Assembly: GCA_030847615.1 (NCBI GenBank) | Contig: JAUMIR010000002.1 | Location: 233,821,809 to 233,885,808 of the forward strand | Source of the DNA: Gambelia wislizenii | Taxonomy: Eukaryota; Chordata; Lepidosauria; Squamata; Crotaphytidae | Length of the DNA stretch: 64,000 bases | Direction: 5' to 3' | Shown here: positions 11,614-22,444 of the stretch, piece after piece | How the letters are laid out: every line of letters starts with the position of its first letter | Numbering within the stretch: position 1 is the stretch's first letter | Position numbers and translations under genes: made by a program | The notes under the pieces: generated by a model | Seen by the model: the letters and a program-made list of their open reading frames with translations, nothing else | The model's database searches: none | What the model was told of the DNA's origin: nothing

Positions 11614-12687
11614 TTAATTTGGTGGGATGCTGTCTTTGGTGATGACAATGGAGTGCTGAGTGCTGGAGGAGCCCTCTCTATTTCTCTGATCCAGCTGGTC
11701 TTTGGGGATGTACCTGACCACAGCCGAGATGAGTTTTCCTCGGAAGTTCTTGCTCAGGAAGTTGTACAAGATGGGGTTGACCACACAGTGGACAAGGGTG
11801 AAGCAGTCTACAATGTCGTAGAAGAAGTAGAGGAAATCAATCACGTAGCAGTGGAGGAAGATGCTGGTGCCTTCAAATGTGAGCAGAAGCAGCACCAGCT
11901 GGAATGGTAGCCAGCTGACCAAGAAGACGATGATGTAGGCGTAGATGAGGAGGCAGTGCTTTCTGCCTTCTGGCTTGTTGGAGCGTCTGATGTGCCTGGC
12001 AGTCAGTATGTTGAAGACAGCCATGACAGAGAAGGGGATAAGGAACCCAAAGAAGAGAGTAAGAAGGGTGAGAGCCATGGCCCAAGCACTGTAGGTCTCA
12101 AGGGGGGCAATGAAGAAACAGAATGGCTCAACAGTGTCAGTTAACTCCATGTGTGCTACCTCCGGTAAAGGAACAATGGCAGCAAAGGCCCATATGCAAC
12201 AGCAAGTGATGCGTCGCACAAGATGCTGATGTTTGTGCCAAAAATGGGAAGATGTTGTCAGTGACACATAGCGGTCGACACTGAGACAGGTGAGAAAGTA
12301 GATGCTGCTGTACATGTTGGCAAAGTAGAAGTAATGGGTGAAGCGGCAGAGAAAGTCTCCCCAGAGCCAGGTGTAATCAAGCATGACTTCCAGCATCCAG
12401 ACTGGTAAGGAAAGGATCACCCCTAAGTCTGCAATGGCCATGTTGAAGATGTACAGGTTGACCAAGTTCTTGTGGCTTCGGGTCTGCCAGTTGACCCAGA
12501 TCACCAAGAGGTTCTCCACCAGCCCAACCACAAAAATGATAAGGTAGAGGACAAAGAGGAAGACCCGCTTCATGTTCTCATCCAGCCCCATCTCACAGTA
12601 GCTGAAGGAGTGGTTGAGAAGATGGAAGAGCTCTGTCAGGTTGTGGTACTCCTCACTGAAAGGTGAAAGTGCCTCAGACTCCCCCAT
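11614..12687 (-). CDS. GPR182: GPR182, class A GPCR / atypical chemokine receptor
   Basis: The intact single coding exon gives 357 residues; the human protein is 404, and the difference is mainly a shorter C-terminal tail and N-terminus. Mammalian GPR182 is expressed in vascular and lymphatic endothelium, and has been proposed as a scavenging atypical chemokine receptor (ACKR5); that role is assumed here by orthology. Visible features: N-glycosylation sites at N16 and N25; seven hydrophobic segments at about 41-65, 77-100, 113-136, 159-177, 203-226, 245-270 and 283-308; the C114/C190 disulfide pair; DRYVSLT at 138-144, where G-protein-coupled chemokine receptors usually have DRYLAIV; SWLPF in TM6; NPILY at 304-308 in TM7. 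The tail is Ser-rich (EGSSSTQHS). The start is supported by a splice acceptor 18 bases upstream. ZBTB39 lies convergent downstream. Confidence 0.96.
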   Translation of the reverse strand: MGESEALSPFSEEYHNLTELFHLLNHSFSYCEMGLDENMKRVFLFVLYLIIFVVGLVENLLVIWVNWQTRSHKNLVNLYIFNMAIADLGVILSLPVWMLEVMLDYTWLWGDFLCRFTHYFYFANMYSSIYFLTCLSVDRYVSLTTSSHFWHKHQHLVRRITCCCIWAFAAIVPLPEVAHMELTDTVEPFCFFIAPLETYSAWAMALTLLTLFFGFLIPFSVMAVFNILTARHIRRSNKPEGRKHCLLIYAYIIVFLVSWLPFQLVLLLLTFEGTSIFLHCYVIDFLYFFYDIVDCFTLVHCVVNPILYNFLSKNFRGKLISAVVRYIPKDQLDQRNREGSSSTQHSIVITKDSIPPN

Positions 12688-12705
12688 TTTGAGTGGGAAG
12701 GTTAA

Positions 12706-12707
12706 CT
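12706..12707 (-). promoter_or_regulatory. GPR182: Splice acceptor of the GPR182 coding exon
   Basis: On the minus strand a pyrimidine tract (TTTCTTCTCCTTATAG) ends in AG here, so the exon would begin at 12705, 18 bases before the ATG. This predicts an untranslated upstream exon at higher coordinates, which I could not place. Confidence 0.6.
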
Positions 12708-13289
12708 ATAAGGAGAAGAAATAAAGGAGTAGTTGAGTACTAGTAGATGTAGGTCAATTCCCCCACCCCCATCAGAATAAATGGATAGCCAAGTATCAAC
12801 GTAAGAAAGCTGTGTGATCCCCAATCCTTCATGCCAATGCTGCTTGAGATCTGATGCTTTTATACTAAGTGTTTGTGCAAGAGAGCCACTTGGTGAAAAT
12901 GGGATAATCCATCAAAAATTCAAGGCCCCTTTTCAGCTTGGCTGCTGCAGTGTTTAGAGAGAATGTGACTGGATGAACTATAATGAATGAATCTGAGCTT
13001 AGAAATATTACTTTGGGGGACTACAGAAACCCCCAGCTGGAAGATTCAGGGAAGTGGTAGTTCTCCAATCCCACCTTTGTGATAGCTCTGGAGTGAACAT
13101 GCTGATTTCAGCTTCTGCTGCTTGTAGGACTGCTACCTCCTGTATTCTGTTTCCCACAACTTGTCTTTTATGCATGGCAGGTGTCAGTGAGGAGAGCAGC
13201 TGTACATAGACCTCTGTTTTAGGGGAGCAAACAAGCTTGTCTGATCTACTTTTTGAAAACTAACTGCCCCCCAGTGTCCCAATCAGCTG

Positions 13290-13452
13290 TTGTGTGGTGA
13301 CCCTAAGGCAAACCTATCATGGGGTTTTCTGAGGCTGAGAGTATGTGCCTTGCCAAACGTCACCCAGTAGGTTTCCATGGCTGAGGGGGGATTTGAACTC
13401 TGGTCTCCAGAGTCATAGTCCAACACTCAAACCACTAGGCTAGGCTGGCTCG
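13290..13452 (-). mobile_element. Sauria-type tRNA-derived SINE, antisense
   Basis: Read on the minus strand it starts AGCCAGCCTAGCC, has a B-box-like region with TTCAAAT, the motif CACTGGGT (here with changes), and ends near GGTTTGCCTTAGGGTCACC. These are diagnostic blocks of the copies at 51496-51738 and 53290-53487. The 3' ACA-rich tail is missing. Confidence 0.7.
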
Positions 13453-16400
13453 AACCCCAACCACAGCCTGGCGTAAAAGCCCATACATTTAATTAAAGAA
13501 CAGATTGCCTCTAGCAATGTCCTTGGCCTAGGAATTTGTTTTTAGTACCAGATGTGAGCTGAGCTCAAAGCCTCGATTACCACAAACTTGTTTGATTTCA
13601 GTAATGTTGCTAGTTTTCTTAAGCCTAGCTGGCAGTCAGCTGTTAATAAATAACATACATGTGAAACAACACAGCAAAAGAGAGTGATTACATCTCTCTG
13701 GATGAATATTCAAATGAGGAAAATCAATATAGCTTTTTCATGGAAACATCTTCCCAGTTTAATAGCTAAAGTACACATTAGATATTTTGGACTGGACCCA
13801 GACTGACATTGTAAGCATAAGAGGGAGGGAAATAAAATGGGAGAGGGGAGAGGAGTTTCCACCTCACCTGGCACAGGCCAAGGGTCCAGACTGGGATTCT
13901 ACTGGGGGAATCTAAGCAACTTTTGATCTAAGGCAGGAGTGGGAATTGTGTGGCCTGCAACCTTCATGTGGCCCTTTGGGGGACTTGAAGGGGGACTCCC
14001 TGTGGCTCTTGGGACCTCCAAGATGCCTTCTGACACTTCCCCAGATACCCCCCAAACACTTGAGGGGTAGATTAGGCTCTTATAAGCTGTTTTGAAGCCC
14101 TCTTCCCCAAGCAGTGTTTTTTCTTTTCATTTTAAGGGCAGCTGGCAGAGGCAAACCCTGACTTCTAGTCAATCAACATAGTACCTATGATGCCATGAGG
14201 AGCCCCAAATGGCAGCCTGCAACCCTCCAAGCTTTGCAGTGAACCCATCCAGATAGAGGTGATCCAAAGCCAGCTTTGAACCAGCCATGGAGACTGGCAC
14301 CTCCACAGAATGTAGATCTTCCATCTACAACCATGGTGGTGGCAATTAAGATTGCCTTATAAATTAGCTAAATTTAGTTTTCACTGGAATCAGTGGAACT
14401 TAAGCCATGACTAATGTGTTCCTTTAATTTTATCTGGACTTAAATTCATCTAATTTAGTCCTCATCTCAATTGGAGCTCAGAAAATTTCCTTTTTTGGAC
14501 TGCAAAAATGCACCATGCTGGCTGTGGAATTCTGGGAGTTGTTGTCCAAAAACGTAATTTTTGTACATGAATCCTGAAAATGTGTAAGAGATTTTGAAAC
14601 AGAACTCTCTATAGAGTTTTCCCTGAGCTACATTTCACTGGATTCCTTGTTTGTTGGCAACAGCTTTTACATTTACAAAACTACAACCCCCGCCCAAATT
14701 AATTCTTGAGAGAGCCCAGACAGATCAGCTACATGCAAAGCAAAAGCAATCCAAGCTCTTGTGCTGTAGGCCTCCCTTCAAAATGGGTATTCCCCCCACT
14801 CTGCTGCTTTCATGTGGTTGTACAGAACTGCTGCTCTAAAAATGGTATTCAGTCATTAGAAGACTTTGAGGAATGTCCTTCACCGTGTCCCACTCTGAAG
14901 AGCTGGCTGTGTTTGCTCAAACCTGCATGTTTGTTCAGCACTCTCCAGACCAGGGGAGGGAATTGTATAGACCTCCAAATGTCATTGGATTGCAGTGTCC
15001 AGAATTCCTCACCATTAGCTGTGTTGGCTAAGGCTACTTGGAACTTCAGTCCAATAATATCTGGAGGGCCACATGATTACCATCCCTGCTCCAGTCAAAT
15101 ATGACAGTACCAGTTTCCTTGGTTTCCATTGCAACAGGCAGGGGGTGGGCTGTTTGAGCCTATAAAATGGATGTTATGTATGTATGCATTTACTAACTAC
15201 ATTTCTATACCACTTTTCTGCACATGTATTGAGGAGGTTTGCTGCTTAAAATAAGGGTCATTCAGAAGTAACGTGGTCCCTTCATTGGTAATGGGTTGGA
15301 CTAGATGAATTTTGGACCCCCTTCCAACTCTATGATCTTACCATCTAGATTACATGAGGCTAAGGAAGAAGGGATGGAGAGCAAAAGGGGCACACTATTC
15401 TATGCAGAAAATCCTTAATAAAAATATTTTTTAAGAGGGTGAAAGGGACAAATTAGTAGAGTTGTATTACCATCTTTTACATTCCATAGCTATGCTGCAA
15501 ATGTAAGAATATGGATTTCTGAAGTGCAGCCAGAGAGCACATCCTGTAGATGGGGTATACTGAGGGAAAACAATGACTGCACCTCTAGTCAGTTTGTTTG
15601 AGTGCTGGACAGGAGAGGGCTGGGTGCTTATCTCCACTCAGCCACAAACTCATTCAGAGACCTTGGGTCAGTCGCTAAGACTCAGCCTAACCTACTTCAC
15701 AGGGTTGATGTGAGAAGAAACTGAGAAGGGGAGCTGAGACGTGTGTGTGGTGTGGGGTTCATAAAGACATCTGACCAAGACTCCCAGGTATTGGAAGAAT
15801 GCCTCAGAAAGATAGTCCAGGGTGCAAATAGAAAAAAAATATCCATACCTTCTTAAATGACCAATTCACACATTATTATTTTACAACCCTGACTGAATTT
15901 GTACAGTAATATGCTCATTGGTTTCAGATATAAGCATCAGACATTATGCTGTTGGTTTAAATTCTGAACTGCTTCTGAAGGGTGAGGGCATGAAATGAAC
16001 CTATATAGGTAAGGGTATCAGTTTTCATACATGTTGGGCTGTATTATTATTTTTAATGAAACAAACATGTGTTTATATGCTGGTCGTTGACCGTAATTAA
16101 GTATCATTCATTCAACATGCATTTACAAACATGTGTCATACTGATACTGATATACTTCTCAGCTTGAGTACTGTATATACTTGGTGGCTAACTCATTGGT
16201 TTGCTGCTACACAATACATGCAGTGGACCATTGACACAATACAGCATCTTTCCCCCAAACCGGTGCCCTACTAGGGATGGTGGGAGTTGTAGTCTGGCAC
16301 ATCTGGAGGGCACTGGGTTAGTGAAAGATGAAGTATGGGACCAAGGCAAACTGACAAGGGAAGACAGAGTGAGAGAGATGGTATGTTGGTGGGATGCCAA

Positions 16401-16458
16401 ACTAGAACACTGGACAGACTGAGAGTAGAGAAGTATGCTGGCCAGGGGATAAATACAG
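13453..16458. other. Intergenic sequence with MITE fragments
   Basis: No gene is supported. Contents include a hAT-like MITE fragment near 13935-13985, a fragment of the GGAAAAGTTAC foldback family near 14487-14570 (CTGGGAGTTGTTGTCC), a fuller hAT-like MITE at 14951-15092 and a MIR/CORE-like SINE fragment at about 15600-15730 (GACCTTGGGTCAGTC, CACAGGGTTGATGTGAG). The frame at 14706-15104 runs into the 14951 element and is a chance reading. Confidence 0.5.
14951..15092. mobile_element. hAT-like foldback MITE (CTGGAGGGCC family)
   Basis: The left end CAGGGGAGGGAATTGTA and right part ACCATCCCTGCTCCAG are inverted, with TGGATTGCAGTGTCCAG and CTTCAGTCCAATAATATC inside and the diagnostic CTGGAGGGCCACA. 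Related copies are at 40551-40692, 49841-49952, 54697-54812 and 56396-56533. Confidence 0.6.
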
Positions 16459-16502
16459 TGGGCCCTTATCAGCTCTTTGCTATATAAGCTTACAAAGAAA
16501 TA

Positions 16503-16735
16503 TAGTGAGCCCTTGATGTCCACTGGAGTTTGGTTCCTAGAGTCATGTGAATACCAAAATCCATGGATGCTCAAGTCCCATTACATACAATGGCATAGTA
16601 AAATGATGTCTCTTATATAAAATGGTAAAATGTTTGCTTTCTAGATTTTTATTTTTTTGGTGGGGGCGGAATATTTTCAAGCCACGGATGGTGGAATCCA
16701 TGGATGAAGAATCTGTGGATATGGAGGGCCAACTG
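16503..16735. mobile_element. Tigger-like MITE
   Basis: The left end TAGTGAGCCCTTGATG and right end GGAGGGCCAACTG are flanked by TA on both sides. The interior carries CTCTTATATAAAATGG and TTGGTTCCTAGAG, in inverted order relative to 7701-7908. A second isolated terminus, CAGTGGGCCCTTATCAG, lies just upstream at 16459. Confidence 0.8.
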
Positions 16736-16927
16736 TATAAATTACGTAGGAGAAGTTGAGAACTGGAGTTGGAGCTGAATGAAATAGGTGATGGAAGCTG
16801 CTGATAACGAAGGGAGAGAGGAACCATGAGAACTGTAATTCTTGCATGTCCAACAATATGGCTATGTCACTCCTTGATATATTTTTTTAAAAAATTGCTG
16901 TCTGTTTAACACATTGGAATAGAACTG

Positions 16928-17032
16928 GGAAAAATTACTTTTTTGGACTAGTGTTTTTTAGATTACAGTGGCCATGTTGGTTGGGGGATTCTTGCAGTTT
17001 TAATCCCCAGAAGTAACTTTTCCAAAGTTCTG
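16928..17032. mobile_element. Foldback MITE (GGAAAAGTTACTTTTTGGAC family)
   Basis: The halves GGGAAAAATTACTTTTTTGG and CCCCAGAAGTAACTTTTCC are inverted around a CCATGTTGGTTGGGGGATT centre. Related pieces occur at 14487, 18810-18930 and 38874-38965. Confidence 0.55.
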
Positions 17033-17814
17033 TGTCTGACCCTTCTCTTGATTTTCCATTGGGATGTTCTTCACAATACATTGTCATCTCTGGCTGTCGG
17101 CAGTAGTTGTAACCTGCAACTATCACTACTTAGAATACACAGGATGTTGAAAAAATGGCTTTGCCTTAGAGGACTAATGAATCCCAAGTCAGACCACTGG
17201 TCTATCTAGTTCAGTGCTGTCCACTCATTCTGGACATAGGGTCTCAAAGGCAATTCCTAGCCCAGTCACTTGAGATCCTTTCCCTGGAGGTGCTAGGGAC
17301 TGGACCTAGGACCTCATTGGGTACAAAATGCTTAAATGTTGAACTAGAACCCCTTTTGTGTTTTCTCAGCATGAATTAACATTCAGACATGCAGCTCAAG
17401 GGAAATGGAAAGTTACTGGTATTTTTTATCATGGTTTTGAGAACATTTCTTCAGGGGAAATCTTAGATTGTCTGAATCCTGAGACCCTTTCATTCTAGAG
17501 GTCACTAGAGATGGAATCTGGGATATGTTGGTGTGTGTATGTGTGTGTTTGCAAATAATACATTTCCCATTGAGCTATGATCCTGTTAAAGTTTTCCCAT
17601 AGATTGCTTTTTAAAGAATTTATAAGAGATTGAATTGATCCTAGCAGCAGACAGTAATATCTTAAACTGGTCCAGTTGGTAGATTTTTATTAGGCTGAAT
17701 GTGAGCTTGGGTAGGTGAATGGCTGGCTTTTGGATTCCACAGAACTCTTCCTTCAAGGGGGAATAAGAAACCTGAAGTTGGATCTGGCTTGGTGAAGGGA
17801 TAATTGGGCAAATC
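17033..17814. other. Intergenic, nothing recognised
   Basis: No coding or repeat family is recognised apart from a short GT repeat near 17530. The only frames are short and unsupported. Confidence 0.45.
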
Positions 17815-18003
17815 CAGTGGCAATCTGTGGCTTCCCTGTCAGTGAGGCAGTAAATCCACTTAGAGTTTTAGTCCAGATTTTAAAGGAGCTATCAACAGTC
17901 CTGGATTTTATGCTTAAACTTGTTTCAGCACCCTGGATAGCTCTTTCATATTTCAGATTGAAACACAAAGGGGTACTGATGTGGAAACCATCAACCACCA
18001 CTG
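17815..18003. mobile_element. MITE with CAGTGGCAGCTG-type inverted ends
   Basis: The left end CAGTGGCAATCTGTGGCTTC pairs with the right end GAAACCATCAACCACCACTG. The interior has TTTAAAGGAGCTATC and TTTCAGCACCCTGGATAGCT, shared with 25668-25880 and 52341-52537. Confidence 0.6.
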
Positions 18004-18282
18004 TGTATCACAGAATCTTGTTCATCTTGTCTGCCCAACTGGTCAAATAAGACTTAAGTGGCAAAAAGACATATTGTTCTTAAGAAACTTGAAAGTGGCT
18101 TACAAGAGGTTTTGCCATATTATTTCAGCTTTCTGTTACCTCCAAAGTCATATAGGCTTTGTAGTTTTTCTATAACAATACAAAACTCTGTTAAAATTGT
18201 TTAACAAGTAGAAGTGGGGCAAACATCATTGTTAGCTTTATTTACAGTGGGACTCAAGGCAGCTACAATGCTATGCCTAGTA

Positions 18283-18510
18283 ATTTGTTGTTAATTGCTG
18301 TCAAGTCGACTTTGACTTATGGCGACCTTATGAATGAGGGGCCTCCAAGTCACCCTATTATCAGCAGCTCTGCTCAGGTCTTGCAGACTCAGGGTTATGG
18401 CTTCCTTGATTGAGCCTATCCACTTGTCATGCAATCTTCCACTTTTCCTACTGCCTCCCACTTAGTCAAGCATGATCATCTTTTCTAATGAGTCCTCTCT
18501 AAAGTTGACT
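18283..18510 (-). mobile_element. BovB (RTE) LINE 3' end, antisense
   Basis: The plus strand reads TTGTTGTTAATTGCTGTCAA then GACTTATGGCGACC, the complement of a BovB 3' terminus. The following stretch (CTTGCAGACTCAGGG, CCTACTGCCTCCCAC, ATCTTTTCTAATGAGTCC) fits the adjoining 3' region. It is a 5'-truncated copy. Confidence 0.65.
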
Positions 18511-20050
18511 TCAAGTCTCTAACCCTGCACCCCACTCCACCACAGCATAAGAGCACCTACTGCCTACTTTCAGCTTTAGTGAATCAGATCTTGGAATAAG
18601 TTACTGGTTTGGACTACATCTCCTAGAATCCACCAGCCAGCATGACCAGTTGGTGTGTATTCCTTCTGAAATCCAAATGCACAGAGATACAAGTGGCCAA
18701 CCTATGCCTGGGGGACAATTGACACAGATAGTAGGGGACTGTGTCGCATCTGAAGGATCCACCGGCTGGCTGCAGCATAGGTGTTTGTTATTGCCTAGTT
18801 AGTTAGAGCTTGGAAAAGTTACCTTTTCTGGATTGCAACTCCCAGAATTTCCCCAAACAGCACTTCCACTGGTAATGCTGATTGGGAGGACTCTTGAGGT
18901 GCAATCTAACAATTTAATTTTTCCAGGATCTAAATAAGACCCATGTGAAAGCAGAGGATGATGATGGTGATAGTTGTTGATATATTTATTAATATCCTAC
19001 CTTTTCTCAGCCCTGAGATTTAAGGTGGCTTCCAAAAATGAGAATGGATACAAATAAAAGTTCACATGTGAACAAAAACCATTAACTTGGCAACCTCCTG
19101 AACATAACATTTAAAATTTAAAACAAAAATAAAGCAGTCACTCATCTGGAGAGAAACCGTGCACTTTCTCTAGGGCATTTGGAGGAAGGAAGAGAAAGTC
19201 CTGCATCTTAAACAGAAGGAAATCTGGCATCCATAACAAAGACGTCCCTAGAAATGTTTCCCTCCAGGGTACAAGCTAACCCGCTAGCAAAAGTGTTTGC
19301 TTCTGGAACAGAAAACAAGAAGCTGGTGCAATGCTTACCTTATTTATAGGGAACCAAATATGATCCTGAAGGTGCTGCAGTGAAGGACCCCTTGCCTTCC
19401 GTCTACTCAATGTGGCACTTTCACTGGTCTGTGGTGCAGCCTTTTCAGGAAAAGGTGTTTGCTGATGGCTGACTGGCTGGTGTGAGGGTGCTTTTCCTTC
19501 CCTGTTATCTCCCTCTATACAGGAAATGAGTATTGTAGCCTGTTACCCTGAAAATGTGGCCTTGGCACAAAAGGAGCAGTCTAACATGGTCCCATTCTTG
19601 GGACTTTCCTTGCATGCGACATGCACGCGCACACACACGCACACACATACACATCAACACTGAGGATGATCTCAAATGGCTGGGCACCAGGGGCGGATAT
19701 ATTAGCTTAGCCCAATGGGGCGGGGAGGGAGAGAGGGAGGGAGGGACACATGGCAAACTCTTTCTAAGAACTACAGAGAGGATGTAGATTTTCCTGAGGT
19801 GGATATCCTTTCTCCGCAGCCCTTTTTGCAAATCCAAGCTTCCTACCCACAAGGGCAGGCAGCCCACAAAGACAAGAGGACACTGTCAAGAAAGAATAGG
19901 AGAGTTGAAGGCTGTCGGAGTCCCGGTGATCCCCCAGAATGTATTGGGCCTTTCCAAGCTGCTACCATGAGTGGCCACTTGGCTTCCAGGGTGGCCTTTG
20001 GCAAGTTGCTTCCCTTCTCTTTGCTTTGCTTTTCCATCAGTGTAAAAAGG
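18511..20050. other. Intergenic with foldback MITE and LINE-tail fragments
   Basis: Foldback MITE material is at 18595-18665 and 18810-18930. A minus-strand LINE 3' tail resembling the L2-like copies occurs near 18985-19040 (TATTTATTAATATCCTACC). An AC-rich microsatellite is at 19625-19652. Frames here, such as those at 19505-19867, have no recognisable domain. Confidence 0.45.
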
Positions 20051-20052
20051 GG

Positions 20053-20093
<41 letters not shown>
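20053..20093. repeat. Compound (CT)n(TG)n microsatellite
   Basis: About 14 CT dinucleotides run directly into about 7 TG dinucleotides. Confidence 0.95.
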
Positions 20094-20159
20094 AAATGCA
20101 TCATGATTCCTTATACTGAACAGTATATACTTAGGTAGTTAGACTCTACTGAATCTACT

Positions 20160-20505
20160 GACTCATAGAACTGGAAGGGACCGCAAGGCCCATCTAGACA
20201 AATCCCCTGCCATGCAGGAGCATACAACTAAAGCACTCCTGGGAGATGGCCATCCAATCTACGTTTAAAAACCTCCACAGATGGAGAGTCCACCCCCCTC
20301 CAGGTCAACCTGTTCCACTGGCAGACTCTTAGAATTGAAAAAGTTCTTCCTAATGTTTAGGTGGAATCTCTCTTCCTGTAATTTGAATCCATCAGTTTGC
20401 GTCCTAGTCTCTGGAGCAGCAGAAGACAAGCTTGCCCCCTCTTCTATAGGACATCCCTTCAGATATTCAAGGATAATGAAGGCTGATCTCCTTCATAGCC
20501 AGGAC
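20160..20505 (-). mobile_element. CR1 LINE 3' fragment, antisense
   Basis: The plus strand begins TCATAGAACTGGAAGGGACC, followed by CCTGCCATGCAGGAG and TTCCTAATGTTTAGGTGGAA, then TGGAGCAGCAGAAGACAAGC. This is the complement of the CR1 3' region as seen at 26933, 33042, 49953 and 54027. It is 5'-truncated. Confidence 0.85.
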
Positions 20506-22220
20506 AAATTCAAAGACATCTAGAATGGAGCCAGTGGGACTGGTCACTCCACCGATGACATGTTACCATTTCCTGTGGCTTCCTCAGAGACCCCTTTTGC
20601 AATGTAAGGCACCACGTGGGAGAGGCAGAAACTGTGCAGGAAGAATCATCCTCATGACAGATGCCCGATCAGGTGAAACAGCAGTAGTGTGGCATCATTT
20701 CTATGGTACCTGGACCTTTCCCACTCCTGAATCTACACTGGTTTCTCTTTGCCAGAGTGGTGTGTGTGTGTGCGTGTGTGTGTGTAATCTGACCTTCCTC
20801 TCCACAGCAGACTATTCCTCTCCCTGAAAATGCTACACAGAGAGTCAAGGGAGCCTGCTGAAGGAGATGAGCTGTGGTACAGGAACGGGTAAGGGGATTC
20901 CTACCCCCACCCCCAAATTGGCTGGAATCACTTTCCATTGACAAGTTTAGACTTCCAGCACTTCAGAAATCCAAGCTTTTAGGGTTAATTCAGCAGCCTT
21001 TATTACAGAAACTGCAGCAAATCTCATCCACTGACATTCATTGTCAGGACTGACCAGTCCTCATTAGTACAATAAGGCACAGCAATTCCAAATGTTTTGG
21101 CAGGCTACGATCTCATTTGTTAATTAAGCAAAACACTCTATTTTCTCAGGCTAACTTACTTTGGTTCCTACCCACTGTTCTCCCAGCACACTGAGCATTC
21201 CAGTGTTAGATAATTAAACAGGAATGCAATACCAAGCAGGCTGGATATATGTTCCCCAAAACAAACTATACTACTACATATCCCATCATTTCTACACCAT
21301 ACAATCTCATGGCAGGCAAGCTGGATGTACCAGTACCTTACATCCATGAAGGGAGCTCTTTTCCCGGTGAAAACCCCATCCTGGTTCCAACCCATAGTGT
21401 CTATAAACATTATTTTATAATGACTAAAATGAAGAGCATAAATGATCAAATATTTGCATAAATCAAACAAAAACCCCTTGCTAAACTAATTAATAAATTA
21501 CAGGTATACCCCGGTTAATGAAGCAGATGCGTTCCTGGGCATTACTAATTTATGAGAGGCAGAAATAGCATGGAAAGAATAGGGAGAAATTCCTACACCA
21601 CAAAGAAGAGCATTTCCACCTGTTTCATCACATTACTTATTCAAAAATAATAATATCCATATGTGAAATGAAAAAAAAAAACAGGTCAGAAAAGCTTTGC
21701 CTAAAAAACAAAAACATTTGAATCTTCTAGAGACCACTTGAAGGCTTGCCCAAAATGCATCCCAGGTTGACCTTTTCTTTCAGCAGTCTGTATGTACAAT
21801 TTCCATTTTGAAGGCCAAAATTATAGTTCCATGCTTTTATAACATGCTGCGGTGGGGGGGGGGAGCTGGTGAGGCAGGTTTATTTGCTCCCCTACCTTCT
21901 CTTTGTTTTGTTGTTGTTCACACATTTCCAGTAATGGTTGGTGGTGGCAGCTGTTGCCTACCTTGCCTGTTATAGGCAGGTACGCATAGTTACCGTAGAA
22001 TTTGCTAGAACAAGATCCTGTTTTTCCCTAGCTTGAGCATTGTTTCTTGCATTGTTCATGGCAGACACACTGCTGCAGCCTAACACTGAAGGTTTCTGTT
22101 TTCACAGCCCTCCTTCACCATCCTATCAGAGCCCACAGTAGATAGAGGATGAGAAAGAAAAAGGGAGAGGGGGTGGGCAGGTGTAAAAAGCATTCGTAAA
22201 AAAGGAGTTTTTCTGTCAGT
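20506..22220. other. Intergenic, mostly unassigned
   Basis: A TG microsatellite is at 20759-20787. A one-ended Tigger-like terminus, CAGGTATACCCCGGTTAATG, lies at 21503; I did not find its partner end. No gene is seen. Confidence 0.45.
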
Positions 22221-22444
22221 GGCTGCATCTGCACTGCAGACGTAACTCAGTTTGACACTGCTTTAACTGCCATGGCTCAATGCTATGGAATTCTGGGACT
22301 GGAAGTTTTGTGAGATATTTAGGCTTCTCTATCAGAGAGCTCTGGTGCCACAACAAGCTACAAATCCCAGGATTCCATAGCATTGAGCAATAGAGTAATT
22401 AAAGCATTGTCAAACTGAATTATTTCTGCAGTGCAGATGCAGCC
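22221..22444. mobile_element. Palindromic MITE (GCATCTGCACTGCAG variant)
   Basis: The ends GGCTGCATCTGCACTGCAG and CTGCAGTGCAGATGCAGCC are perfect inverse copies, and the interior has TGGAATTCTGGGACTG and its approximate complement. It belongs to the same superfamily as 4277-4481. The flanks AGT and AGA do not give an exact duplication. Confidence 0.7.

Noticed and set aside
11653..12666. Plus-strand frames opposite GPR182
   Set aside because: Antisense shadows of a conserved receptor gene.
14706..15104. A 132-codon plus-strand frame
   Set aside because: Its second half is a hAT-like MITE and no domain is recognisable.
19321..19360. A minus-strand splice donor (AAGGTAAGC) as the first GPR182 exon
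   Set aside because: The donor context is good, but the adjacent TATA-like stretch and lack of any supporting exon make it no better than chance.
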